A stretch of 41,094 nt of DNA. Source: Planctomycetota bacterium (GTDB taxonomy: Bacteria; Planctomycetota; Phycisphaerae; Phycisphaerales; UBA5793). A program made the position numbers and the translations under genes. Shown piece by piece: positions 22,869 through 32,398 of the stretch. The first letter of the stretch is position 1. The number at the start of each line of letters is the position of its first letter. The stretch spans positions 1 through 41,094 of the forward strand of contig CAUJHZ010000062.1 in NCBI GenBank assembly GCA_963205185.1, in the 5' to 3' direction. The notes beneath the pieces are model-generated. The model made no database searches. It had not been told where the DNA came from and saw nothing but the letters and a program-made list of their open reading frames with translations.

Positions 22869-24691
22869 GCCGCCACCTCCTCGCGCCGGGCGGTGGCGCG
22901 GTCGATCTCGATGAGCAGCGCCAGGGCCTGGGTGCGCCACTCAGCGCCATGCTCGCGCGCGCCGCCGCTGTAGCGGGCCTCATCGCACTGGTGGAGCAGT
23001 TCATCGAGACGCCGGGCCAGCGAGGCGTCAATCGGCTTGAGCAGGTGCACGCAGTCCGAAGTCGTCAGGCCCGCGGCGGGCCGATCGAATCGATCCGCCA
23101 TGTACTGCCGCAGCGCGGCGCCCACGTGGACGGCGGCCGACTCGCTCGGGCGCGGCGCTTCAAGAGCGCGCCTCGCAGAGCCAAGCGCGCGGCGCCGGCG
23201 GCGGAGCGATTCATCACCCCGGCCGCGCTTGCGCCACATGAGCATCATCAGCGCGCTGAAGTAGAGGACCGGCGGCGCGCCCAGCGCCGCAATCCACGCC
23301 GGCGATTCGAGCGCCTCGGCGAGATCGAATCGCTGATCGACAAGCGCCTCGGCGGCACTGTAGTTGTACTCGATCCCGCCCGCGGCATCGCGCACGTCGC
23401 GGCCCATGGGTCCGCCGGTGTCGGCGCCGACCGCGTCGCCGGCGGTCACGATCCGCGTCGGCCTGACCTCCAGCGGAATGGCGTTGGACGACGCCACGGC
23501 GTACCGGCCGGACTCGATGTCGAAGTACGGAAGCTCAATCGAGGGAATCTCGGTGACCGAATCGCGCAGGGGCCGGATGATCTCTTCGTAGATCAGCTGA
23601 CCGTTGCGCCGCTGAGGCTCGTCGGGCGAAGTCGTAATGCGGAACTGGTCGCGGAAGCCCGGCTGCTCCGCCAGGTCGATGCGCGGATCGCGGAGCACGG
23701 CTCCGTCGGCACTGATCCGGATCGTCAGCGTGATCGGATCGCCGACGTTCACATCCGCAGCTGACGCAGCCGCGGAAATGCTGTAGCGCCCGATCAGCCC
23801 GGAGAAATTCGCCGGGCGCCCTTCGGCGGGCAGCGGCTTGACATTGAGCCGGATCGCGTTGGACGGCACCGACACGCGCTCGACCTGGTCATCTTCAAAG
23901 AACGATCGCGACGGCCGCACGACGACTTCGCAACTCAGCGTGGCCGGGCCGAGTTCGAATTCGCCCTCAGCGGCCGGGACGATCAGCCGCCGGACGGTAA
24001 AGGTGTCGTACTGGTTGCCGTCAAGTGTGGCCTGCCCCCGCTCGCCGCGGGCTCGACTGCCGAGAAAGTCGATCGTCGCCTGGCGCCCGCCGACCTGCGC
24101 ATCGGGCGCATCGTACGTTTCAAACCGGCCGTCGAGGCCCGGCACGCGGATCGACACGTTCTGAATCGTGGTGCTCAGGTAGAGCGTGGCGCGCAGCTCG
24201 ATCGCCTCGCCGACGTACGGCGAGGCGTTGTCCACCTCCAGCCGCAGACGCACATCCGAGCGGCTCTGCGGCTCGCGGACGTTCACCGTCAGCGGGCTGG
24301 TGTGGTATTCCTGGCCGTCCACGCTCACGCTCAGCGGCGGAATGGTCTGGAGCCCGCTGTGCTGGAACACGACCTGGTAGTTGAAGATGTAGCCCTGGAA
24401 GTGGTTCTCCTGCCGCCGGCGGTTGATGATGATGGTGGATGAGTGCGAGATGTTCTGCCCGCCGCGCGGCTGCACGTCGATACCGTCGAGGCGCGGCCAG
24501 TTTGGTTCAGCCGGTGACGGCGAGCCGTTCACGCTCACCTGCAGCGTCACGGGCTGGCCGACGTAGACGCTGCGCTCGGCGATTGCAGCGCTGACTTCGA
24601 TTTGCGCCAGTCCAGCGCGCGACGCCAGCATCACAAGCAACAGACCCACCAGACCCGCCCACCTGGAACTCACTCGAAATCTCCGGCTCAT
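22865..24691 (-). CDS. batD: BatD-like oxygen-tolerance protein
   Basis: 608 residues. Signal peptide (GLLLVMLASRAGLAQ), then the BatD beta-rich region: VYVGQPVTLQVSVNGS, HFQGYIFNYQVVFQHSG and ADVNVGDPITLTIRIS are repeats of its Ig-like modules. A membrane helix (PPVLYFSALMMLMW, about 500) precedes a cytoplasmic helical tail with ALRQYMADRFDRPAAGLT, which resembles a stretch of the lipoprotein at 28190. BatD is a common member of MoxR/Bat operons; its exact job is unknown, although deletion in Bacteroides fragilis lowers aerotolerance. The start ATG 24691 follows the previous stop by 7 bases. Confidence 0.85.
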   Translation of the reverse strand: MSRRFRVSSRWAGLVGLLLVMLASRAGLAQIEVSAAIAERSVYVGQPVTLQVSVNGSPSPAEPNWPRLDGIDVQPRGGQNISHSSTIIINRRRQENHFQGYIFNYQVVFQHSGLQTIPPLSVSVDGQEYHTSPLTVNVREPQSRSDVRLRLEVDNASPYVGEAIELRATLYLSTTIQNVSIRVPGLDGRFETYDAPDAQVGGRQATIDFLGSRARGERGQATLDGNQYDTFTVRRLIVPAAEGEFELGPATLSCEVVVRPSRSFFEDDQVERVSVPSNAIRLNVKPLPAEGRPANFSGLIGRYSISAAASAADVNVGDPITLTIRISADGAVLRDPRIDLAEQPGFRDQFRITTSPDEPQRRNGQLIYEEIIRPLRDSVTEIPSIELPYFDIESGRYAVASSNAIPLEVRPTRIVTAGDAVGADTGGPMGRDVRDAAGGIEYNYSAAEALVDQRFDLAEALESPAWIAALGAPPVLYFSALMMLMWRKRGRGDESLRRRRRALGSARRALEAPRPSESAAVHVGAALRQYMADRFDRPAAGLTTSDCVHLLKPIDASLARRLDELLHQCDEARYSGGAREHGAEWRTQALALLIEIDRATARREEVAA

Positions 24692-24698
24692 GCTGTGG

Positions 24699-26195
24699 TC
24701 ACCAATCCCTTTCCACCGGCTGCGATTGACGAATCCGCGCCCGCTCGGCCCGCTGGCGGATCTCGCGCCGCTCGCGCTCGCGTTCGAGCAGCCACTGCAC
24801 GGCCTGCTCGCCGGGATCCACCTGCTGCTCGGGCGGGCCCGCCTGCTGCGGCGCGGCCTGGGCCTGCTGCTGCTGGCTCTGGGGCGGCTGGACCTGCTGC
24901 CCCTCTGGTTGCTGCTGGCTGTCTTGCTGCTCACTCGGCTGCTGGTTCTGCTGAGGCGAATGCTGCCCTTCATCGGGCTGCAATTGCTCGGCCGCGTCGC
25001 GCAGGTGCTCGGCCGCCTGCTGCTGGTGCTGCTGCGCCTGCTCCAGCTCGTCGGCGCTGAGCGACTGCGAAGCCTGCTCCTGCTCACGCCTCGCCTCTTC
25101 GAGCGACTGCTGGGCCTTCTCGAGCGACTCGCGCACGTCGGACTGGTCCGGCGGCGTCATCTGGGGCGGCGGCTGGCTCTGCGACTGGTCGCGCGGTTCA
25201 CTCGACTGACCCTGCTCGGATTGGCCGCCCTGCTGCGGCTGGTCCAACTGGCGATCCTGCTGAGATGACTGCTGCGGCGCCTGCTCCTGCTGGAGCATCT
25301 CATCCACCTGCTGCTGCAACTGCTTCGTCAGTTCGTTGAGTTGCGACTGCATCTGTTCGAGCTGCTCGCGCGTCGGTGTCTGCGACTCGGGCTGCCGCTG
25401 ATCCTGGGGCGCCTGCTGAGATTGAGACGGCTCCTGCGACTGCTGCTGTTGCTCTTGCTGCGGTTGCTCTTGCTGCTGTTGCTCTTGCTGCGGTTGCGGC
25501 GACTGCTGATTCTGCTGCGGTTGACCATCCTGCTTCTGGTTCTGCTGGTCTTGCTGGTCTTGCTGCTGTTGCTGCCGGCTGGTCTGGTCGGCGGCCTGCT
25601 GCTGCTCGCGGGCCAGCTTCTCAGCCTGCTGGGCCGCATCCTGCCGCTGCTGCTGCATCTGCCTCATCTGTTCGAGCGCCTGCTCGATTTGCCGCCGGGC
25701 CATGCGGGCGTATTCGAGGTTCCTCGCTGCATCCACGTCTTCGGGGCTGCGACGCACGACGTCGCGGAACGTCGCCTCCGCCCGCTGCAGCGTGGACAGC
25801 GCCGCCTTGGGATCCTGTTGCACCTGCTGCTGCGCCTGTTCGAGCAGCAGCCGGCCGATGTTGTAGTGCGCCGCATCGGCGAGTTCCGGCGGGCACTGGC
25901 GCGTGGCCTCGACCTGGCGGAAGAGATCCATCGCTTCGTCGGTTTCGCCGAGCCCGGAAAGGGCGACAGCCTTGTTAAAGGTTGCTTCGATCGGCGCATC
26001 ATCGCGGCGCATCGCTTCGTCATAAAGCGTCGCCGCCTGCTTCAGATCGCCGGCGCTGTAGTGTTCATTGCCCTGCTGCACGAGTTGCCGCGCATCGGCC
26101 TGCCCGAGCGCCGCCCCGCTGCAGAGCAGGACCAGGCTCGCCGCACAAGCCGCGATGAACCGCGGCGCGTCAGATGGTCGTGCGTCTACGGCCAC
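24699..26195 (-). CDS. batC: TPR protein with long glutamine-rich tail (BatC/BatB-adjacent)
   Basis: 498 residues. After a signal peptide (SLVLLCSGAALGQA) come TPR units (about 35-180): LVQQGNEHYSAGDLKQAATL, ATFNKAVALSGLGETDEAMD and AAHYNIGRLLLEQ. From about residue 170 to 470 the chain is mostly Gln with Pro, Ser and Glu, including runs such as QQEQQQQEQPQQEQQQQSQ. The coding DNA is a CAG-rich near-repeat. BatC proteins pair TPRs with low-complexity tails, but this tail is unusually long. The start is GTG 26195, overlapping batB by 26 bases; no better start lies further in. Confidence 0.8.
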   Translation of the reverse strand: MAVDARPSDAPRFIAACAASLVLLCSGAALGQADARQLVQQGNEHYSAGDLKQAATLYDEAMRRDDAPIEATFNKAVALSGLGETDEAMDLFRQVEATRQCPPELADAAHYNIGRLLLEQAQQQVQQDPKAALSTLQRAEATFRDVVRRSPEDVDAARNLEYARMARRQIEQALEQMRQMQQQRQDAAQQAEKLAREQQQAADQTSRQQQQQDQQDQQNQKQDGQPQQNQQSPQPQQEQQQQEQPQQEQQQQSQEPSQSQQAPQDQRQPESQTPTREQLEQMQSQLNELTKQLQQQVDEMLQQEQAPQQSSQQDRQLDQPQQGGQSEQGQSSEPRDQSQSQPPPQMTPPDQSDVRESLEKAQQSLEEARREQEQASQSLSADELEQAQQHQQQAAEHLRDAAEQLQPDEGQHSPQQNQQPSEQQDSQQQPEGQQVQPPQSQQQQAQAAPQQAGPPEQQVDPGEQAVQWLLERERERREIRQRAERARIRQSQPVERDW

Positions 26196-27186
26196 TGATC
26201 AGCCCTTCCATGAAAACGAGACCCAGCGCCAGGCCCAGAAAGATCTGAAACTTCTCCTCATATCGGATCGTTTCGGTCGTCGCCATCTCGCGCTGCTGGG
26301 CCTGTCTGATCAATTGTTCATACACCTTGTCGAGTTCGATGGTTCCCGTGGAGACGTTGAGATATTGCCCGCCCCGGCTCGCCAGTGCAACCTGCCGCAG
26401 CGTCTGTGCGTCCAGGCGCGACATGACGGGCTTGCCTTCATGGGTCACAAAGGACTGCCGCCCGAACTCATCGGTGATGGGAATGCGCGTGCCGACGTTC
26501 TCGTCGCCGATGCCGACGGCGATGATGCGGATGCCCGCCTCGCCCGCGGCCCGGGCCGCTTCAACGGGGAAGCTGTCCATGTCTTCGCCATCGGTGATCA
26601 GGAGGATGTCCTTGTGGCTCGCCTCGTCGGTGTCGAAGACTTCGCGCGTGGCCAGGCGGATGGCGTCGCCGATGAGCGTGCCGCCCCGATTCACGCTTTC
26701 GGGCGAGAGGTTGTCCAGCGCCATGCGCGCAAAGCCATAGTCGTGCGTCAGCGGGCACTTGACGACGGCCGAGCCCGCGAAGGCCACAATGGCGACCCGA
26801 TCGCCGCGCACGCCGGAGAGCGCGTCGCGGACCCACATCTTCGTCCGTTCGAGACGACACGGAGCGAGGTCTTCGGCGAGCATGCTGCGCGAGACATCGA
26901 TGACGAAGCACACATCGCGTCCCAGGCGCTTGACCTCCTGCGGCGTGGCGTTCCACTGCGGTCGCGCCAGGCCGAATGTGATCGCCCCCAGCGCACCCAG
27001 CAGCAGAATCGATTTGAGCGCGGGCCGCAGGCGGCTGGCCGAAGCGGCCAGTTCGGGCAGCAGCTTTGCATCGGCCAGGCGCCGCAGCAGCACTGACCGG
27101 CGGTAGAGCGAGTACCCAATCACCGCCGCCACGACGGGCAGCGCCCACAGCGCCATCAGGAAGCGGTCATCTCCCAGGTGCATCAC
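26170..27186 (-). CDS. batB: BatB-like von Willebrand factor A membrane protein
   Basis: 338 residues. Two N-terminal helices (LWALPVVAAVIGYSLY, LKSILLLGALGAITFGLA), then a vWA domain (about 90-280) with a full metal-ion site: DVSRSM, the TLIGDAIR threonine region and DILLITDGEDMDS. A C-terminal helix (IFLGLALGLVFMEGLI) closes it, leaving the vWA domain in the periplasm. It is the partner of BatA upstream, with which it shares the helix-vWA-helix plan. GTG 27186 overlaps the batA stop by four bases; ATG 27183 is also possible. It probably forms a complex with the neighbouring Bat proteins under MoxR control. Confidence 0.88.
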   Translation of the reverse strand: MMHLGDDRFLMALWALPVVAAVIGYSLYRRSVLLRRLADAKLLPELAASASRLRPALKSILLLGALGAITFGLARPQWNATPQEVKRLGRDVCFVIDVSRSMLAEDLAPCRLERTKMWVRDALSGVRGDRVAIVAFAGSAVVKCPLTHDYGFARMALDNLSPESVNRGGTLIGDAIRLATREVFDTDEASHKDILLITDGEDMDSFPVEAARAAGEAGIRIIAVGIGDENVGTRIPITDEFGRQSFVTHEGKPVMSRLDAQTLRQVALASRGGQYLNVSTGTIELDKVYEQLIRQAQQREMATTETIRYEEKFQIFLGLALGLVFMEGLISGRRRTTI

Positions 27187-28193
27187 GGCACCCTCCGCAG
27201 CAGCGTGGCAGACAGGAGCAGCTCAGCAAGCAGCAGGCAGCCCGCCGCCAATGTCCAAGGCACGAACTGCTCTTCGTACGACGTGTACTCCTTCGAGTGG
27301 ATTTCCGTCTTCTCGAGGCGGTCGATCTCGCGGTAGATGTCATCGAGCGTCTGCTCGTCGCCGGCGCTGCGGTAGACGCCGCCGGTGGTTTCGGCGATGC
27401 GGTTGAGCAGTTGCTCGTTGAATCCGCCGCCGCCGATACCCACGGCGTAGATCTTGATGCCCCATTCGGCGCACAGCCGTGCCGCCTGCGGAGCTGCGAT
27501 CTCCGTCACGTTCTCATCGCCGTCGGTGAGCAGCACGATGACCTTGCTCTTGATCTTGAAATCGGGATCGGTTTCGTCCTTTTCGCGCTGAGCGAGTTCG
27601 CTCTCGGCGTCTTTGAGGCGGGCCGCCGCGAGTGCGATGCCTTCGCCGATGGCCGTACCTGCGTCCACAGACTGCGGGTGCGCGAGTTGGATCGAGTCGA
27701 TGAGATCACCCAGGGTTTCGTGGATGCGCACGAGCGGGCAGACGGTCTCGGCGAAGCGGCCGAAGGTGACAAGCCCGATGAGGTCGTTGGGCCGGCCCTG
27801 CAGGCCGCGGTCGTTGCCTTCGATGAACTCTCGGCACAGGCGCTTGACGACGTCGATGCGCGTGGTGGCGCGGCGGGGGTCGAGCTGCTGGTTCATGCTC
27901 CAGGAGCGATCGACGACAAACATGAGCGCAATGCCATCGGCCGTGGTGCGCACCTCGCCGATGCCCTTCTGCGGCCGGGCCAGGGCCACGATGAGCAGGA
28001 GCAACCCCGCGGTGCGCAGTATCGGCAGCGCCGGCAGCAGTCGCATGCGCCATGACGGCCGCACGTCGGCCACCAGGGCGCGCGACGAGAATCGCAGCGA
28101 AGGCCGGCGGCCGCGCCAGCAACTCAGCCACGCCAGCAGCGGCGCCAGCGGCAGCAAGAGCAGGAGCCACGGTGTCGCGAAGTGCGGCATCAT
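27183..28193 (-). CDS. batA: BatA-like von Willebrand factor A membrane protein
   Basis: 336 residues. Its plan matches BatB: helices at 8-26 and 60-75 (LRTAGLLLLIVALARPQKG), vWA domain with the metal site DRSWSM, DAGTAIGEGIAL and VIVLLTDGDENVTE, and a last helix near 310-325. In place of the usual arginine or glycine pair, BatA here has DRSWSM, still a valid DxSxS. The frame begins at ATG 28193, overlapping the stop of the gene before it by four bases. It lies in the conserved order moxR-DUF58-lipoprotein-batA-batB. Confidence 0.88.
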   Translation of the reverse strand: MMPHFATPWLLLLLPLAPLLAWLSCWRGRRPSLRFSSRALVADVRPSWRMRLLPALPILRTAGLLLLIVALARPQKGIGEVRTTADGIALMFVVDRSWSMNQQLDPRRATTRIDVVKRLCREFIEGNDRGLQGRPNDLIGLVTFGRFAETVCPLVRIHETLGDLIDSIQLAHPQSVDAGTAIGEGIALAAARLKDAESELAQREKDETDPDFKIKSKVIVLLTDGDENVTEIAAPQAARLCAEWGIKIYAVGIGGGGFNEQLLNRIAETTGGVYRSAGDEQTLDDIYREIDRLEKTEIHSKEYTSYEEQFVPWTLAAGCLLLAELLLSATLLRRVP

Positions 28194-29253
28194 GCCTCCG
28201 CCTCCACGGGCATCACTCTACGGGTCGAACCGTCCGGCGCGAGTTCGACGATCGCATCTTCGCTCTGCGTGCGGTTGACGAAGGCGCGCACGGTCTCGAG
28301 CGTCGCGTTCATCTGCGTGGGATCGGGCACGTGCTCGGCGAACTTCACCATGTCGCAGTGATTGAGAAACTCTTCGAGCAGCGCCAGGTCGGTTCGGTCA
28401 ATGGGCATGAACGGGGCGGTGCGCGCCGCCTCGAGGAACTCCTCGGTGGTCTGCTCGGGCGCCCGCACGCCGAATCGGTCTTCGATGTAGCGGCGAAGGA
28501 TCCCTGAGATTCGCTGGTAGAAGATCTTGTACTGGCCGCGCTCGGCCAGGCCGTCGGCGATGAGCCGGCCCAGTTCGGCCAGGGCGATGTCATGAGCCTT
28601 GCGCCGCACCGGCTCGGGGAGGTAAGGCCGGCGCGCTCGCGCGATCAGAAATGCCGCAATCGCCGCGGCAAGCAGCGCGCCTCCGCCGATGCCCGCCCAC
28701 GCCCACCACGGCCACGGAGCCGGCGGGGGCTCCACCACGCCCCGCAGCGCCGCGGGCTGGCGCGACTGCTCGCCCGGCGGCCACTCGGACACCACTTCGA
28801 CCGGCACGGCGATCGAATGCAGCACCACGCGATCATCCGACGTGCTCGCCTGACCCTTGAGATCGCAGACGATCTCGAACGATGCGATCTCGGCGCGGCC
28901 GGGCAGATAGGGCTCGATGGTGAATGTGAACCGCTCCTTGCGCTGCGTGGCGGTGGCGCTGAGCGTGTTGTGCCGGCTGTCGGTCACGCGCCAGTCCTGC
29001 GGCAGCGACTCGTCGATCTTCACGGGCGCGATGCTTGCCTCCGCCGGGGCCGTCACATCGATCGTCAGCTGCACTGAGCCGGAGGTGCGCACCTGCCGCG
29101 GCTCGAGCGTGACTTTCGCCTGCACCGGTCCCTGCTCGACGCGATGCGAGACCGGCTCGCTGCCGCTGTCGGCCGGCGGCGCGGCGCCGCGCCGCGTGCA
29201 GGCCGCGATAGCGAGGCAGCAGGCAAGTATCACGCTGTACATTCGCGTCGATC

Positions 29254-29257
<4 letters not shown>
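28190..29257 (-). CDS. Lipoprotein of MoxR/Bat operon (DUF4381-like)
   Basis: 355 residues. The lipobox CLAIAAC after a short basic start marks a lipoprotein. The periplasmic part (about 45-190) has beta-strand repeats such as VKIDESLPQDWRVTDSRHN. A membrane helix (WWAWAGIGGGALLAAAIAAF) is followed by a cytoplasmic helical domain with QRISGILRRYIEDRFGVRAP and QTTEEFLEA, the mark of DUF4381-like proteins found beside batA. A lipid anchor plus an inner helix would tie the protein at both ends; that is unusual. GTG 29257 is chosen because it overlaps the DUF58 stop by four bases. Confidence 0.75.
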
Positions 29258-30189
<932 letters not shown>

Positions 30190-30193
30190 TGTC

Positions 30194-30528
30194 TCACCAC
30201 GGAGTCACGGAGGGCACGGAGAAGGACAGAGAGAAGAAAAGATTCACTGGTTCAACGCACACGCCGCACAATCCCGTCTTTCAAGAGCGGAGTGTTGAAA
30301 CTAATGAGAAGGCCAACGCGCAGCCTCGAAAGCCTGAGGTACGTCAGTAACTGGGCCTCGTGGATAGGTTCAATCGCTTCGATCGATTTCAACTTCAGCA
30401 GCAGACCGGAACCGACGTGCCGATGCACTTCGATCGCGGCGCCAATGATCTGCTCCGTAAGCTGAGGGTGAACGAGCATCACCACCTCCATCCGGAAACT
30501 CTCCATGTCCTCCGTGACTCCGTGGTGA
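30194..30528. mobile_element. 335-bp element with perfect 20-bp inverted ends, CACGGAG type
   Basis: TCACCACGGAGTCACGGAGG at 30194-30213 recurs exactly inverted at 30509-30528. The left end continues as CACGGAG units at 8-9 base steps. The element fills the moxR/DUF58 gap to within one base of the moxR stop and four of the next start. It contains a broken GxxExxY gene. A second, shorter relative is at 34462. Non-autonomous spread is an inference. Confidence 0.7.
30252..30479 (-). pseudogene. GxxExxY-family gene with internal deletion
   Basis: 75 residues from ATG 30479 (an in-frame ATG at 30506 is also possible). The start TEQIIGAAIEVHRHVGSGLL and the end IHEAQLLTYLRLSRLRVGLL then SFNTPLLKDGI are standard for the GxxExxY (PDDEXK_3) family. 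Between them about 45 residues are gone: GSGLL joins directly to LKLKSIEAIEP, removing the GxxExxY motif itself and the Asp/Glu of the nuclease-like core. The join keeps the frame. Full-length members are about 120-130 residues. The protein is therefore probably inactive, or made without function. Confidence 0.75.
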
Positions 30529-30529
30529 C

Positions 30530-31519
30530 CTACGGCACCGGCACGTGGTCGAAGATCTTCCTGACGATCGCGTCGTTGTCCATTCCCTCGGCCTCGGCTT
30601 CGTAACTCGCGATGACGCGGTGGCGGAGCACGTCCAGACCGATGCTCTTGATGTCCTGCGGCGTCACGTAGCCGCGGTGCTGGAGGAACGCTCGTGCCTT
30701 GCCGGCCAATGTCAGCGCCAGCGTCGCGCGCGGCGAGGCGCCGAAGTCGATCAGCCGCGCGATGTCCAGGCCGTATTCTTTGGGCTGGCGCGTGGCGTGG
30801 ACGATGTCCACGATGTAATCCTTGATCTTGTCGTCGATGAAGATCTGATCGACGACCCGCCGCGCTTCGCGAATCTCATCGAGCGTGATCACCGGCTCGA
30901 TGGGCGCCCGCGACTGCGTTGAAGCCATGCGGTCGAGCACCTGCCGCTCTTCGGCCTTGCTCGGATAGGTCACCTTCAACTTGAGCATGAAGCGATCCAC
31001 CTGCGCTTCAGGCAGCGGATAGGTGCCTTCCTGTTCGATCGGATTCTGCGTCGCGAGTACGAGGAAGGGGTCGTCGAGCGGATACGTCGTGTCGCCGATG
31101 GTCACCTGCCGCTCCTGCATGGCTTCGAGCAGCGCGCTCTGCACCTTGGCCGGGGCGCGGTTGATCTCGTCGGCGAGGACGATGTTGGCAAAGATCGGCC
31201 CCTTGCGCGGCGTAAACACACCCTCGCGCGGGTTGTAGATCAGCGTCCCCACCAGGTCGGCCGGGAGCAGATCGGGCGTGAACTGCAACCGCTGGAACTT
31301 CGCGTGAATCGCCTGCGCCAGCGTCGAGACGGTGAGCGTCTTGGCCAGGCCGGGTACGCCTTCGAGCAGCACGTGCCCGTTGGTGAGCAGGCCGATGAGC
31401 AGGCCGTCGATCATGTAGCGCTGGCCGACGATCTGCTGCTCGACCGCCGAAACGATGCGGCCGACGAAGGCGCTCTTGTCCTCCACCGTACGGGCGATCC
31501 CCTGAACGTCTACAGCCAT
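30530..31519 (-). CDS. moxR: MoxR-family AAA+ ATPase
   Basis: 329 residues. AAA+ chaperone-like ATPase that works on vWA-type partners. Walker A is LLEGVPGLAKT, Walker B IVLADEINRAPAK, sensor 1 VLATQNPIEQEGTYPLPEAQ and the arginine region DRFMLKLK. The lid domain (about 220-329) holds DFGASPRATLALTLAGKA and the family end GYVTPQDIKSIGLDVLRHR. ATG 31519 has AGGAG 8 bases upstream; longer frames continue upstream without similarity. It heads the operon and is separated from DUF58 only by the inverted-repeat element. Confidence 0.95.
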   Translation of the reverse strand: MAVDVQGIARTVEDKSAFVGRIVSAVEQQIVGQRYMIDGLLIGLLTNGHVLLEGVPGLAKTLTVSTLAQAIHAKFQRLQFTPDLLPADLVGTLIYNPREGVFTPRKGPIFANIVLADEINRAPAKVQSALLEAMQERQVTIGDTTYPLDDPFLVLATQNPIEQEGTYPLPEAQVDRFMLKLKVTYPSKAEERQVLDRMASTQSRAPIEPVITLDEIREARRVVDQIFIDDKIKDYIVDIVHATRQPKEYGLDIARLIDFGASPRATLALTLAGKARAFLQHRGYVTPQDIKSIGLDVLRHRVIASYEAEAEGMDNDAIVRKIFDHVPVP

Positions 31520-31570
31520 CAGTTCGACTCCTGTCCGCTGAGTTGCGAATGTTGATCCTATCGGCGGCCG

Positions 31571-31619
31571 CAGCCGCGTGCGCGGCTGTGCGACCGGCCG
31601 GCGCGCAAGCCTGCCGGCC
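31571..31619. other. Two hairpins in the moxR upstream region
   Basis: CAGCCGCG/CGCGGCTG (31571-31588, 2-base gap) and GGCCGGC/GCCGGCC (31596-31602 and 31613-31619). They lie upstream of moxR on the minus strand; a promoter was not found. They might be operators or repeat remnants. Confidence 0.3.
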
Positions 31620-31630
31620 CGCACAGGTAT

Positions 31631-31683
31631 ACAGATGCACGCCGGCTGCGTTTCCGGCATCTGTCGATCGTCTCCTGCGATCG
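31631..31683 (-). terminator. Tandem hairpins downstream of mobA
   Basis: ACAGATGC (31631-31638) pairs with GCATCTGT (31657-31664), and CGATCG pairs (31665-31670 with 31678-31683) follow. They begin about 20 bases past the mobA stop on the minus strand, so they probably end the mobA transcript before moxR. Confidence 0.45.
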
Positions 31684-31704
31684 CCGCAGGATCCAAGTGC
31701 CGTG

Positions 31705-32286
31705 CTATTCGCCTGCGGCGTCGGCGCGTTTCAGATCTTCGGGCGTGTTCACCTGCGCGACGCGCGGCCAGTCGGCCGGCAGCGCGACGTCCGCGTGTTC
31801 GACGCCGTCGATCAACGCCTGGACGGCCAGCCGCGACTGGTCGAGGCATGCCGCCACGCGCGGCAGCAGACGAGCGTGATAGAGGCCGGGAAACGGGTGC
31901 CGGCGCCCGCCGGGTTGTGCAAACGTCGCGACCCATGATTCGCTACGCCTCGCCGCGGCCAGCAGTTCGATCCATGCGGGGCGAATCGCCGTGAGGTCGC
32001 ACGAGAAGATGACGACCCACTCCGAAATGTCTCGCGCATCGTGCAGGGCCGCCTCGATGCCGGCCAGAGGCCCGAGGCCGGGGCGCCGATCCGCAATCGT
32101 GCGCAAGCCGAGGTCAGCGTAATTGTCGGCCGCGCCGGCGACGACGGTGATGCTCGCCGCGACCGGCTCGATCTGCCGCGCGAGGCGCGTGATGAGCGGC
32201 TCGCCGCCGAGCCGGGCGCGGGCCTTGTCGCTGCCGAAGCGCGAAGAGCGGCCGCCTGCGAGGATGTAGACGGGCCATTTTTCCAT
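31705..32286 (-). CDS. mobA: Molybdenum cofactor guanylyltransferase
   Basis: 193 residues. MobA joins GMP to molybdopterin to make the bis-MGD cofactor needed by DMSO-reductase-family enzymes. The nucleotide-binding start is VYILAGGRSSRFGSDKARAR (LAGGxSxRxGxDK), followed by ADRRPGLGPLAGIEAAL and FSCDLTAI, the metal-binding D in the usual FxxCDxP position. The start ATG 32286 is the first with family similarity. The nearest such enzyme, a catalytic molybdopterin protein, is encoded 2.4 kb away, so the cofactor and its enzyme are clustered here. No other mo gene is present. Confidence 0.92.
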   Translation of the reverse strand: MEKWPVYILAGGRSSRFGSDKARARLGGEPLITRLARQIEPVAASITVVAGAADNYADLGLRTIADRRPGLGPLAGIEAALHDARDISEWVVIFSCDLTAIRPAWIELLAAARRSESWVATFAQPGGRRHPFPGLYHARLLPRVAACLDQSRLAVQALIDGVEHADVALPADWPRVAQVNTPEDLKRADAAGE

Positions 32287-32398
32287 CGGTCGTCCGTGGT
32301 GGCGAATGTGAATCACAAGGGGCACGCTCAACCGCTTGGCTTCCAATGACTCGTGGCAAGCCGCCGACGGCTATCACCCCTTCACCCACTCACGCCTC

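Noticed and set aside
24690..25268. A Leu-rich frame on the plus strand that looks like a membrane protein
   Set aside because: It is the mirror of the CAG-rich Gln tail of the batC-like gene (CTG read as Leu).
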